NCBI GenBank assembly: GCA_030536575.1
Contig: JAUNPS010000007.1
Span: 1-64,000, forward strand
Length of the DNA: 64,000 nucleotides
Direction of reading: 5' to 3'
Origin: Eubacteriales bacterium
GTDB lineage: Bacteria > Bacillota > Clostridia > Lachnospirales > Lachnospiraceae
Position 1 is the first letter of the stretch. Each line of letters starts with the position of its first letter. A program made the position numbers and the translations under genes. Below the pieces are notes generated by a model. That model did not search any database and was not told where the DNA came from. It was given only the letters and a program-made list of their open reading frames with translations. Shown here one piece after another: positions 1-8,367 of this stretch.

Positions 1-36
1 TTTTCCCATAAAATGGGAGGTTTTTTTATAAAAATT
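1..36 (+). terminator. Hairpin plus T-tract at window edge
   Basis: A short inverted repeat (TCCCAT, loop AAA, ATGGGA) is followed by AGG and seven T. This looks like the tail of a rho-independent terminator on the plus strand. The hairpin may begin before the window, so its full stem cannot be judged. Positions 37-167 are AT-rich and show no gene. Confidence 0.4.
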
Positions 37-167
37 TTTTAAGCGTCAGAGCTGGATATTATTCATAAAATCGGATAAAAGATTTCCTTTTTCAAACTAT
101 TTTTACCTTTCCTTCTTTTTTCTCTTTGTGAAAACTGCACAATTTTCAGATTGTATTTTCTACAGTA

Positions 168-205
168 CAAAAAAACAAGGCCCTCATTTTCACAAAGGCC
201 TTGTT
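168..205 (-). terminator. Terminator of the GH43/ABC operon
   Basis: Read on the minus strand there is a nine-base stem AACAAGGCC / GGCCTTGTT with a 14-base loop, followed directly by a T-run. It lies 3 bases beyond the stop codon of the GH43 gene, so it should end the operon transcribed leftwards from about 4.7 kb. Confidence 0.85.
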
Positions 206-208
206 TTC

Positions 209-1117
209 TCAGGGCAATGCCGGATCCACCGGTTTCATCCGCCCATTTTCGTCAAATTCCACGCTGCCCAGGCAGGTTTCCCGGTGCCAGCCTTTCCCCT
301 CCGGATAGTCTTCCACCGGAGTTGCAAACCGATGATACGCGATCACATACCGTTCTTCGGCCGGAATCCATGCAATGCTGTGATGGCCCGTTCCGAAAAT
401 TCCCTTCTCCGGCCGTTTTTCCAGCACCGGATACAGATACTGTACCGGGCCGTACAGAGAATCCGCCACGCCGTAATTCACATGGTAATTCTCGCTTCCC
501 GTATCGTCGCACGACCAGGTAAAATGGTAAACGCCGTCCTTTTTAAACGCAATCACTGACTCCCGGAAGTCCTCCAACCCCCAGATATTCCGCAGGGTTC
601 CTTTTTCAATATGGAGCATGTCCTCTGTCAATTTCACGACAGCCGCCGCTCCGTTTCCGAACAGCAGGTACGCATCCTCCCCTTCCCGGTAAATGGACGG
701 GTCAATGGTCTGACACATGCCAATGCCGCATTCCGCCATCAGATCCATTGTGATCAGCGGCTCCGGCTGGGCCGTAAAGGGGCCTGTGGGGGAATCCGCC
801 GACGCTGCGCCGATGCAGGACACCCCATTTTTATCTTTCGCGCAGAAGTAAAAATAGTATTTTCCATTTCTCTTTGCAATGCAGGGCGCCCAGGCATAGC
901 CCGTCGCCCACGGAACTTCCTCCGAAGCCACGTCCAGCACCCGCGCCGCTTTCTCAAACCGCTTTCCGTCCCTGGACGTGAACACGAAAAACTCGTGGCC
1001 CGACCAGCCCGGAAAACCGTCCGTTGTCGGATAAAGATACCAGACGCCGTCTTCCCAGTAGAGATCCGGGTCTGCGAAGAGGCCCGGAAGCACCGGATTT
1101 TTTCTCATTTCTTCCAT
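209..1117 (-). CDS. GH43 family glycosidase (beta-xylosidase / arabinofuranosidase type)
   Basis: This is a 302-residue glycoside hydrolase of the five-bladed propeller family GH43, which cleaves xylo- or arabino-oligosaccharides by inversion. The three expected acidic positions are visible: Asp16 in FADPD (general base), Asp139 in QTIDPS (pKa modulator) and Glu186 in FRESV (general acid). There is no signal peptide, so it should act in the cytoplasm on imported oligosaccharides. The ATG start is supported by AAGGAG overlapping the end of the upstream permease gene. It is the last gene of an operon with two permeases and a solute-binding protein. Family assignment is firm; the exact substrate within GH43 is not decided by the sequence. 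Confidence 0.88.
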   Translation of the reverse strand: MEEMRKNPVLPGLFADPDLYWEDGVWYLYPTTDGFPGWSGHEFFVFTSRDGKRFEKAARVLDVASEEVPWATGYAWAPCIAKRNGKYYFYFCAKDKNGVSCIGAASADSPTGPFTAQPEPLITMDLMAECGIGMCQTIDPSIYREGEDAYLLFGNGAAAVVKLTEDMLHIEKGTLRNIWGLEDFRESVIAFKKDGVYHFTWSCDDTGSENYHVNYGVADSLYGPVQYLYPVLEKRPEKGIFGTGHHSIAWIPAEERYVIAYHRFATPVEDYPEGKGWHRETCLGSVEFDENGRMKPVDPALP

Positions 1118-1121
1118 ATTA

Positions 1122-2003
1122 TTACTCCTTCACGGAACCGAGGGTGATTCCGGTTACGAAATATTTCTGCATAAACGGATAGATGATCAGGATCGGAATC
1201 GTGGAAGCCACGATTTTGGCGGAGTTAAAGGTTCTCTGGGACATAACCTGCACCAGCTCGCTGGAAGAAAGATTGCTGGCATCGGAAAGTTTTACCACCA
1301 GAGACTGGATATAGGTCTGAAGCGGAACCTTATCCGGCGAGTTGATCAGAAGCAGGCCGTCGAAGAAATTGTTCCAATGGCCTACAATGCTGAACAGCAT
1401 AACGCTGGCCAGCGCCGGTTTCGCAAGGGGCACGCAGATTTTAATCAGCATCTGCCAGGCGTTTACGCCGTCAATTTTCGCCGATTCCTTGATGGCTTTC
1501 GGCTCATTGCGGAAAAAGTTCATCAGCAGGATCACATTGTACACCGGAACCGCGGACGGCACCACCAGCGCCCAGATCGTATCCATCAATCCGGTGGATT
1601 TAATGACGAAGTACCACGGAACGATACTTCCGCCAAAGAGCATACAGAAGATCACGAACCACATATACCGGTTTCTGGCCGGAAATTCTTCTTTTTCCAG
1701 GGACAGCGGATACGCCATTGTCACCATCATGATCAGGTTCAGGCCGCCGCCTAAGATCACCCGTTCCACCGATACGAAGAACGCCTTGAAGTAACGGCTG
1801 TCTTCCAGCAGATATTTATAGGAAGCCCAGGTAAATTCCACCGGCCAGAAGCTTACTTTTCCGGATACCGCCGCATTTTTGCTGCTGAAGGAAAGGGCTA
1901 CGATATGCATAAGCGGAAGCAGGCACGCCAGCGTAACCAGAATCAGCAGAAGCCACACAATGGTGTCAAAAATCCGGTTTTCCATTGTTTTATATTTTCG
2001 CAT
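1122..2003 (-). CDS. Carbohydrate ABC transporter permease, LplC/YtcP type
   Basis: This 293-residue inner-membrane protein of the MalG-like class has about six hydrophobic segments, the first near residues 13-35. It has the permease EAA-like loop (ESAKIDGVNAWQMLIKI, about residues 180-196) that docks on the ATPase. The C-terminal end MQKYFVTGITLGSVKE is typical of the LplC/YtcP subgroup, which takes up complex oligosaccharides. The gene is 12 bases downstream of its partner permease and 4 bases upstream of the GH43 gene. No ATPase is encoded nearby, as usual for these transporters, which share a housekeeping MsmK-type ATPase. Confidence 0.93.
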   Translation of the reverse strand: MRKYKTMENRIFDTIVWLLLILVTLACLLPLMHIVALSFSSKNAAVSGKVSFWPVEFTWASYKYLLEDSRYFKAFFVSVERVILGGGLNLIMMVTMAYPLSLEKEEFPARNRYMWFVIFCMLFGGSIVPWYFVIKSTGLMDTIWALVVPSAVPVYNVILLMNFFRNEPKAIKESAKIDGVNAWQMLIKICVPLAKPALASVMLFSIVGHWNNFFDGLLLINSPDKVPLQTYIQSLVVKLSDASNLSSSELVQVMSQRTFNSAKIVASTIPILIIYPFMQKYFVTGITLGSVKE

Positions 2004-2015
2004 CGTCCTTCCCCC

Positions 2016-2933
2016 TTAGAAAATACGGTAATTTGCAAATTTATTCGCGCAGAAATTCGAAACGACAATCAGGATAAAGCTCACAAGCGACTTCATAAGC
2101 CCTACGGCCGTTGCCAGGCTGTACTGTGCGTTCTGGAAGCTCATCCGGTAAACATAGGTATCAATGATGTCGCCGGTTTCATAAACGATGGGGCTGTACA
2201 GGTTATAGATCTGGTCGAAGCCCGCGTTTAAAACGTTCGCAATGTTCAGCGTCGCCACCAGGACCACCGTTACCGCGATACCCGGAAGGGTTACGTGCCA
2301 GATTCTCTGCAGACGGCTGGCTCCGTCGATGGCCGCTGCCTCGTACAGTTCCGTGTTAATTCCAGTCAGGGCCGCGATAAAAATAATCGCTCCATAGCCG
2401 AATTCTTTCCATACATCGGTTCCGATCATCAGGCCCTGGAACCAGGAATTGCTTCCCAGGAATACGATCGGCTCTTTGATAATGCCAAGGCTCATCAATG
2501 CGGAATTGATAATCCCGGAGCCGTCCAGAAGGTTCCGGAAAACCATTGCCAGCACGACCCAGGAAAGGAAATGCGGCAGGAAGCAGACCGTCTGAACCAG
2601 TTTTTTGGCATGCTTTTGCGTAACTTCATTTAGCAGGATGGCAAAAAAAACAGACATTACCAGGTTAAACACCATTTTTCCAACGGCGATGACCAGGGTA
2701 TTCCGGAAAATTTTAAAGGTATCCGGCAGTTTGAACATATAGATAAAATTTTCCAGCCCCACCCACTTGGATTTGGTAAAACCCATAATGGGTTTGAAAT
2801 CCTGGAACGCGATCACGTTTCCGAGGAACGGAATCACCGTATAGATGAGCAGGATCAGGACCCCTGGCAGCATCATCAGATGGAACGGCCAGGTATTTTT
2901 CAGCGTTACTTTCTTTTTGCTTTTCTTCTTCAT
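2016..2933 (-). CDS. Carbohydrate ABC transporter permease, LplB type
   Basis: This 305-residue MalF-like permease subunit pairs with the downstream LplC-type protein. A lysine-rich cytoplasmic start is followed by a first membrane segment at about residues 15-38. The EAA loop reads EAAAIDGASRLQRIWHVTLPGI near residues 200-220. The ending NKFANYRIF is typical of LplB proteins. The ATG start is preceded by GGAGGG. It is transcribed with the solute-binding protein gene, about 70 bases upstream. Confidence 0.93.
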   Translation of the reverse strand: MKKKSKKKVTLKNTWPFHLMMLPGVLILLIYTVIPFLGNVIAFQDFKPIMGFTKSKWVGLENFIYMFKLPDTFKIFRNTLVIAVGKMVFNLVMSVFFAILLNEVTQKHAKKLVQTVCFLPHFLSWVVLAMVFRNLLDGSGIINSALMSLGIIKEPIVFLGSNSWFQGLMIGTDVWKEFGYGAIIFIAALTGINTELYEAAAIDGASRLQRIWHVTLPGIAVTVVLVATLNIANVLNAGFDQIYNLYSPIVYETGDIIDTYVYRMSFQNAQYSLATAVGLMKSLVSFILIVVSNFCANKFANYRIF

Positions 2934-3005
2934 CGCGTACCCTCCGCCTTTTAAAATTCATGGCAGGCCAGTTTTCGCTCCGGCCTGCCATGGAACTTTT
3001 CTTAC

Positions 3006-4625
3006 TTATTCACCCATTAATTCTACCAGTTCAGCGGTAATGTCCGTGCCGCCCAGAGAATTCCACTGTTCTACATAGCTGTCAAAATCTTCGTCGGTCG
3101 CTTCCCCGTTCAGGTATTTCAGATAGAATTCATCTTCCAGTTTCTCCAGGGTTGCCCATTTGCTGTCCATGGAATCGGTCTTTGCATAGGTTGCGTCAAA
3201 GACTTTGTTCATGTTGTCCGCATTTTCTACCAGAGGCTGGCAGCCGCGTACATAAGCCCAGCCGCTCAGGTTGTTGGCGCTTGCTGCTGCTTCGACGTCT
3301 TCCGTAGCAGCTACATAAGACTCATACCACTGTGCTGCTTCTCCGCTCAGCTCTTCCGCTGCAATTTCTCCGGAAGCTGCCTTCAGGACGGCTTCTGCCT
3401 TGTCTTCTTTGTCGGTATAGGTCGAAAGAAGGATGGAAAGCGGCATTTCGGTCCAGCTATAGGGATCTTCCGGGCTTGCTTTCAGGCTTACGGCCTGATC
3501 CTGGTCGATATCAAACTGATAATTCATAACCTTGATAACAGCTTCAATGACTTCTTCGGAAGCGCCGGCTTTGATTACCAGGAAGCTGTTGCTGGGGTTC
3601 AGGGTTGCGGTATTGTAAATTCCGTCTTCGGTCAGGGGCGCCAGATAAGCGTTCCAGTAAATGGAGGAATCTTCTTCTACCATGTTGTTTAACGGCCAGC
3701 TCATGTTCCACCATGCGCCAAAGAAGATGCCGCTCTGGCCGCTGGTCACCAGTTCTGCGCACTGGTCGCTGTCACGTACTGTAAAGGAGCTGTCGATCAC
3801 GCCGGATTCCACCAGTTTGCGGATTTCCTGCAGAGCGGTTTTGGCTTCCGGGGTGTTGGAGCCGTATACAAGATTGCCGTCTGCATCGGTGATCCAGTGT
3901 TTCGGATAGGCGCCATAGGATGCGAACAGGGCGTCGATTCCGTAGGTGTTGTTTCCGCTTTCGCTTGTGATCGTCTGAGATACGACCAGAGAGCTGTTTT
4001 CGTTTTTGTTCTCTTTAAATGCATTGACGATCGCTACAATGTCGTCCACGCTTGTCGGGGCTTCCAGTCCCAGCTCATCCATCCAGTCGCCGCGGACGAA
4101 GAGCATCGGAATCGCGTCGGCGCCCGGGGAGATGCTCGGCATTGCCATCAGTCTGCCGTCAAAGGTGGCATTCGAGAAGCTCGCGCCCTCGGTGCTGTCG
4201 TAAGCGGCTTTCAGATTATCGGAAGCATAAGCTTCATAAGCATCTGTCAGGTCTTCCACCGCGCCTGCCATCTGCAGTTCCCGAAGCTGGGAAGCTGTAA
4301 CGATCATGACGTCCGGCATACTTCCGGATGCGATGGCCATGGAAACTTTTGTCTCGTAATCCGAAGCTACGGAGAAGTCATAGACGAATTCTACATTCAG
4401 GGATTCCCGGATATAGTCGTTCACGTAGTTGTTCAGGGAGTCCTGGCCGGAAAGGTAGGAAGCGTTTGCATCCTCGGATCTTCCGATGTGGATGGTTACG
4501 GTCTCCTCCATGGGTGCGTAGGCCGGATCGGTTTCTTCTTCTGCGAAGGCGAAGCCTGCGGCGGTGCTGGAAAGCATTCCGACGGTTAAGGTAACGGCGA
4601 GCAATCTTTTGGTCATTTTACTCAT
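3006..4625 (-). CDS. Extracellular solute-binding protein of the LplA family
   Basis: This 539-residue substrate receptor belongs to the LplBC-type transporter downstream. The start is placed at the ATG of MSKMTKRLL because it follows AAAGGA and opens a clear signal peptide (basic start, hydrophobic core, cleavage after AFA near residue 27). The longer reading frame would add about 110 residues of non-coding-like sequence. The mature part contains the family pattern of an early IGRSEDANASY-type strand and later the motif WNMSWPLNN. Unlike most Gram-positive receptors, no lipobox cysteine is present, so membrane anchoring is unclear. Its ligand is probably a xylose- or arabinose-containing oligosaccharide, inferred from the GH43 neighbour. 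Confidence 0.9.
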   Translation of the reverse strand: MSKMTKRLLAVTLTVGMLSSTAAGFAFAEEETDPAYAPMEETVTIHIGRSEDANASYLSGQDSLNNYVNDYIRESLNVEFVYDFSVASDYETKVSMAIASGSMPDVMIVTASQLRELQMAGAVEDLTDAYEAYASDNLKAAYDSTEGASFSNATFDGRLMAMPSISPGADAIPMLFVRGDWMDELGLEAPTSVDDIVAIVNAFKENKNENSSLVVSQTITSESGNNTYGIDALFASYGAYPKHWITDADGNLVYGSNTPEAKTALQEIRKLVESGVIDSSFTVRDSDQCAELVTSGQSGIFFGAWWNMSWPLNNMVEEDSSIYWNAYLAPLTEDGIYNTATLNPSNSFLVIKAGASEEVIEAVIKVMNYQFDIDQDQAVSLKASPEDPYSWTEMPLSILLSTYTDKEDKAEAVLKAASGEIAAEELSGEAAQWYESYVAATEDVEAAASANNLSGWAYVRGCQPLVENADNMNKVFDATYAKTDSMDSKWATLEKLEDEFYLKYLNGEATDEDFDSYVEQWNSLGGTDITAELVELMGE

Positions 4626-4682
4626 TACTGTTTCATTCCTTTCTTTTTTCTTGGTAATTATGTCCGTCTTCAGGTTGACATA

Positions 4683-4711
4683 AGCATAACATTTTCGGGA
4701 TTCTATGTAAA
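4683..4711 (-). promoter_or_regulatory. Candidate sigma-A promoter of the solute-binding protein operon
   Basis: On the minus strand TTTACA (4706-4711) and TATGCT (4683-4688) are separated by 17 bases. This lies about 60 bases upstream of the solute-binding protein start, inside the divergent region shared with the YesN gene. Confidence 0.5.
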
Positions 4712-4721
4712 TCACAATAAA

Positions 4722-4757
4722 TTGACCTTTGTTTTTGTTTTTTGACCACTTTGTCAA
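4722..4757. promoter_or_regulatory. Repeated TTGAC(C) boxes, candidate YesN operator
   Basis: TTGACC occurs at 4722-4727 and again at 4742-4747, exactly 20 bases apart. The second copy is part of an inverted repeat TTGAC-N6-GTCAA (4742-4757). A further TTGACA lies at 4675-4680. Direct repeats about two helical turns apart, upstream of a promoter, are what AraC-type regulators such as the adjacent YesN protein usually bind. The binding itself is inferred. Confidence 0.4.
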
Positions 4758-4873
4758 TATCACGGATTTTGCTGGATTCCGTGGCAGTTTTTTGTTATAT
4801 TGTAAATAGGTTAGTAAATTTTTTTGTACACTTATGTGGAAATAAGTGAAAACCGTACAGGAGGGAACGCGCC

Positions 4874-6205
4874 ATGTATGAATTATTGCTTGTAGACGAT
4901 TCGGAGCCGGAGCTGAACTGCATTGTTTATCTTCTTCGGAAATTTTCTTTTCCATTTCAGATCACAACCGCGCCGGACGGGGAAGAAGCCCTGGCAATTC
5001 TTTCCGGAAAGCGCTTTGACGTCCTGATGACGGATATCCAGATGCCGTTTCTGGACGGCCTCGGACTGACGCGGAAAGCCCTTGCGCTCCAGCCGGACCT
5101 GCGGGTGATCATCATCAGCGCGCACGAAGAATTTTCTTATGCCAAACAGGCGATTGCCCTTGGCGTGCAGGATTATTTGTTAAAGCCCATCGAACCGGCA
5201 GAGTTGAAGTCCGTGACCGAGCGGATTCTGTCGTCCATCGAGAGCGCCCAGGCACAGAAAAACTTCGAAGCCATTGCCTCCGATTATATCCGGAATCACC
5301 TGCTGCTTCAGCTTCTTGACAACGACCCCTCCATCGAAAGCCCCCAGTCCCAGCGGCTTTTGGCTCAATTTTTCCAAAACTATCAGACCCTTCTCTTATT
5401 GGAATTAAAGCAGGACAGCTTTGCGAAAAACGACGGCCTGCTGGAAGAACACCTGAAAGAGGAGCTTGGGACAGAACATTTTTATTATCTGAATATCACG
5501 CCCTCGTTAAGCCTGCTTTTGCTGGATGCCAAGCTGACGCCGCGGGCTTCCGCCCTGGCCTCCGATCTGATTGCGTGGGCGAAGGAGGTCTGCCGCAGTA
5601 CCGGTTTTGTCAGCTATGGTTCGTTTTCCTCCCTGGAGGAGCTGCGTGCGGTCTACGGACAGCTTGAAGAGCTTCTGGAAAATGCGTTTCTCTCCCCGAA
5701 ACGTCAGATTTTCCCGCTGTCTCTCTATCAGGAAATGGACGAACAGCAGGAAGACGCCCTTTCCGCTCTGTCCGGGAGCGCTTCCGGGAAAATTCGGGAG
5801 GTAAAGCAGTATATTTATCAGAATTATGGGACGGCTTTGAGCCTGAACCAACTGGCCGCGCTGGTTTTTGTGCATCCGGACTACCTCTCCCGGCTGTTCA
5901 AGAAGGAAACCGGAATGAATCTGAATCAGTTTATTAAGCGGTTTCGGATGGAGAAGGCCCGTGAATTGCTGACGCGGACGCAGATGAAGGTTTCTGCGGT
6001 GGGCGAGGCGGTCGGGTATGGGAACCGTTCGTATTTCTGCAAGACGTTTAATGATTTTTACGGGGTGAGCCCCGAAAAATTCCGTGAAGAGAGCAGTGCG
6101 CAGCGGACGCATAGAAAGGATCAGGCTGGGGCCACAGGCTGCGCAGGTGACGTCAAAGCGGGTAGTACGCCGCGGGCGCACAGAAAGGAGCTGGGGCGGA
6201 CATGA
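4874..6205 (+). CDS. Response regulator of the YesN/AraC type
   Basis: This is a 443-residue transcription factor. Residues 1-120 form a receiver domain with acidic pair DD (residues 8-9) and phosphoacceptor Asp in LMTDIQMP near residue 54. A long middle region links to a C-terminal AraC-type double helix-turn-helix (about 310-410, ending in YGVSPEKFRE). About 30 residues after the DNA-binding domain are rich in Arg, Gly and Ala and have no obvious role. The start follows CAGGAGGG. It overlaps its partner kinase gene by four bases (ATGA), so the two are translationally coupled. It probably activates the divergent GH43/ABC operon. Confidence 0.92.
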   Translation: MYELLLVDDSEPELNCIVYLLRKFSFPFQITTAPDGEEALAILSGKRFDVLMTDIQMPFLDGLGLTRKALALQPDLRVIIISAHEEFSYAKQAIALGVQDYLLKPIEPAELKSVTERILSSIESAQAQKNFEAIASDYIRNHLLLQLLDNDPSIESPQSQRLLAQFFQNYQTLLLLELKQDSFAKNDGLLEEHLKEELGTEHFYYLNITPSLSLLLLDAKLTPRASALASDLIAWAKEVCRSTGFVSYGSFSSLEELRAVYGQLEELLENAFLSPKRQIFPLSLYQEMDEQQEDALSALSGSASGKIREVKQYIYQNYGTALSLNQLAALVFVHPDYLSRLFKKETGMNLNQFIKRFRMEKARELLTRTQMKVSAVGEAVGYGNRSYFCKTFNDFYGVSPEKFREESSAQRTHRKDQAGATGCAGDVKAGSTPRAHRKELGRT

Positions 6206-7899
6206 AAGAGCGTTGGAAAATGTGGTATCGGAAGCAGTCGCTGCGGAAGAAGGCGCTGACGCTTTATCTGGTCTGGAGCCTTGCGCTCAGTCTCGCGGTT
6301 TCGGCCTGCATGAGCATTGCCCTGTATGATTACCTCAAAAAACGGGAAACGGAGACGATGGCCCATACCCTGGATCAGGCGGTTCAGCAGATGGAGTCGC
6401 AGATTACGCTTTACAGTTCGCTGTCGGACTATATTTTTAATAATACGGATCTGGCGGCAGTGCTGGGAGAGATTTATGAGGAGAATTATTATGAGATGTA
6501 TCAGGCGCTGGAGGATACGATCCTGCCGGCGGTGAAGAATTATCAGCTTTTGAACCCGAATATTTCTTCGATTGTGATTTATACGGACAGTGGGCTGCCT
6601 TCTTATAAGAAGTATGTGTATCCGCTGGCGGAGCTGACGGAGAAGGAGTGGTTTCCGTTGGTGGAGGATCAGTATGGGACGGTGTGGCTGACGGAGGAGA
6701 CGGATGGCGGGGCGAAGCTGCTGCTGGTGAGGAGGATGCTGCATAATTTGACGTATACGCTGACGAATTATCTTTGTATTACGGTGGATTATGAGGCGTT
6801 TTTTTTGCCGTTTCGGGCGATGTTGACGGAAGAGACGGGGATTGTGGTGGAGAGAGGTGAGGGGGAGAGGTTTTTTGTGGAAGAGATGGGGTTGGAGGAA
6901 GCGGCGGACGGCTCTGGCGCGGCGGATACGGATTCTGCGGGGACTCTCTGGCGCGGCGCGGATTATCTGACCTGCTCCAGTACGCTCAGTAATGGCTGGG
7001 AGGTTACGTTTTCCTACTCCATGTCTGCGTTTCGGCGGGAGACGTTCCCTGCGATTACGATGCTCTGGGGGATTGCGATTTTGCTGGCGCTGCTCCTGTT
7101 CCTGTGCACGTATTTTCTTTCCGGCACACTGATTCGCCCGGTGGAAGAACTTACTCAAAAGGTTAAGGCCGTCGCGGACGCTTCCTCCCACGACCCCATT
7201 TCCACCAACCGCACCGACGAAATCGGCATCCTGACTCAAAACTTCAACCACCTGATTCAGGACGTCTACATCAGCCAGATGCAGGCCCGCGAGTACCAGA
7301 TCAAGGCCCTCTACGCCCAGATCAATCCCCACTTCCTCTACAACGCCCTGGGGATCATCAACAACAAAGCCATCATGGCCGAGCAGGACGACATCAGTCA
7401 CATGACCCTCCTCCTCGCCCAGTTTTACCGCACCTGCTTAAACCACGGCAAAGACATTACCTCCATCCGCAACGAGATCACAAACATCCAAATGTATATC
7501 GAAATCCAGAAAATGATCTACACCGACCACTTCCAGGTCTGCTATGACCTGGACGAAACCCTCTTAGAAATCCGCATGCCGAACTTCATCCTCCAGCCCA
7601 TCGTCGAAAACGCCATTGAGCACGGCCTGCGAAATGTCAAAAAGCCCATGAAAAAACTCGAAATCTCCCTCGTCCGCACCGGGGACGACGCCGTCTTCCA
7701 TATCCGGGACAACGGCTGCGGCATGGCACCGGAAGAAATCGAGTATGTGAAGAGTAAGAGCAATGAGGGGATCGGTCTGAGTAATATTGATGCCAGGCTG
7801 AGGCTTTGTTTTGGAAATACGTATGGGTTGAGGATTGAGAGTGTGAAAGGAGAGTGGACGGAGGTTTCATTGGGGATTCCATTGGACTCGGCGCTGTAA
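6202..7899 (+). CDS. Sensor histidine kinase of the YesM type
   Basis: This is a 565-residue membrane kinase. A first membrane helix (about 18-40) and a second (about 285-308) enclose an extracellular sensor region. A HAMP segment follows, then the YesM-type His_kinase domain with phospho-His377 in INPHFLYN, and an ATPase domain with an N-box (PIVENAIEHGL) and a glycine box (DNGCGM). It should phosphorylate the upstream YesN regulator. Base composition switches sharply inside the gene: codons end mostly in G or T before about 7,080, in C or A between about 7,140 and 7,735, and return to G/T-ending afterwards. The reading frame is intact. Confidence 0.92.
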   Translation: MKERWKMWYRKQSLRKKALTLYLVWSLALSLAVSACMSIALYDYLKKRETETMAHTLDQAVQQMESQITLYSSLSDYIFNNTDLAAVLGEIYEENYYEMYQALEDTILPAVKNYQLLNPNISSIVIYTDSGLPSYKKYVYPLAELTEKEWFPLVEDQYGTVWLTEETDGGAKLLLVRRMLHNLTYTLTNYLCITVDYEAFFLPFRAMLTEETGIVVERGEGERFFVEEMGLEEAADGSGAADTDSAGTLWRGADYLTCSSTLSNGWEVTFSYSMSAFRRETFPAITMLWGIAILLALLLFLCTYFLSGTLIRPVEELTQKVKAVADASSHDPISTNRTDEIGILTQNFNHLIQDVYISQMQAREYQIKALYAQINPHFLYNALGIINNKAIMAEQDDISHMTLLLAQFYRTCLNHGKDITSIRNEITNIQMYIEIQKMIYTDHFQVCYDLDETLLEIRMPNFILQPIVENAIEHGLRNVKKPMKKLEISLVRTGDDAVFHIRDNGCGMAPEEIEYVKSKSNEGIGLSNIDARLRLCFGNTYGLRIESVKGEWTEVSLGIPLDSAL

Positions 7900-7924
7900 A
7901 AGGAGGGGTGGCCCCTCCTTTTTT
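7899..7924 (+). terminator. Terminator of the yesN-yesM operon
   Basis: A nine-pair stem AAGGAGGGG / CCCCTCCTT with a TGG loop is followed by a T-run and begins at the stop codon of the kinase gene. It is a textbook rho-independent terminator. Confidence 0.92.
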
Positions 7925-8134
7925 GTGCGTGTGGGGCGGACGCCTGCGCTGGCTGGCGGTTCTCCACTCCGCTACTCTGCTGCTCTCGCGTCCCCGCCGC
8001 CCTGCGGCTTTCCGGCTCTGGCTATCCCGTCAGCTTGCTCCTGCCCTGCGGCTCTGGCGACCTCTCCATTTAGCATTCTTGCTTTCTTTTTATTACTTTT
8101 CTTCCTAATCCATTTTCGTACAATACATGACTAT
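7925..8134. other. GC-rich intergenic stretch, no gene seen
   Basis: The first 140 bases are GC-rich, with CTGCGGCTTTCCGGCTCTGG-like wording repeated in degenerate form (CCTGCGGCT occurs twice), and then turn AT-rich. Short open frames exist on the plus strand, but none has a ribosome binding site or recognisable protein. It marks the left edge of the CRISPR island. Confidence 0.4.
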
Positions 8135-8181
8135 GAGAGCGGTTTCGGGATTCAATAATCCCTTATTTTCCGCTCTTTTTT
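8135..8181 (+). terminator. Long hairpin with T-run left of CRISPR array 1
   Basis: GAGAGCGG (8135-8142) pairs with CCGCTC (8170-8175), with an inner GGGATT/AATCCC stem, and six T follow on the plus strand. It would stop rightward transcription before the first CRISPR array. No plus-strand gene directly precedes it. Confidence 0.5.
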
Positions 8182-8258
8182 CATGTTCTTTTCGTTCCTG
8201 ATTAAAAGCTTCTAAAGTCCATCTCCGTCTGCCTTACCATCGTGCTCTGTCTGCTAAA

Positions 8259-8367
8259 ACCCAAATACCCTCAAACGGGTTCTCTTCATTTCCACGGTAA
8301 CGGAAAAAGCAGTTGCGGCGACGACATATTGTGACAATACCCTCAAACGGGTTCTCTTCATTTCCAC
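8259..8367 (-). CRISPR. CRISPR array 1: two repeats, one spacer
   Basis: An intact 37-bp repeat lies at 8331-8367 and a copy with a degenerate left end at 8259-8295, flanking one 35-bp spacer. In transcript sense (minus strand) the repeat starts GTGGAAATGAA and ends GGGTATTGTCAC, with core variant CCCGTTTGAGGG. The damaged repeat is at the leader-distal end, as expected. The leader lies on the right, so transcription runs leftwards. The array sits downstream of the reverse transcriptase gene. Confidence 0.93.

Noticed and set aside
4626-4955. N-terminal extension of the first solute-binding protein by about 110 residues
   Set aside because: It would run through the divergent promoter region into the start of the YesN gene. 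A good ribosome binding site and signal peptide mark the shorter start.
6121-7401. Long open frame antisense to the YesM kinase gene
   Set aside because: It is a shadow caused by codon composition. The arginine- and leucine-rich translation has no domain and the plus-strand gene is complete.
7854-8158. Small plus-strand frames in the GC-rich stretch
   Set aside because: There is no ribosome binding site or similarity, and they overlap a terminator and the end of yesM.
8259-8367. Retron non-coding RNA next to the reverse transcriptase
   Set aside because: The sequence is a two-repeat CRISPR array with a leader homologous to the other two; no msr/msd-like fold was seen.
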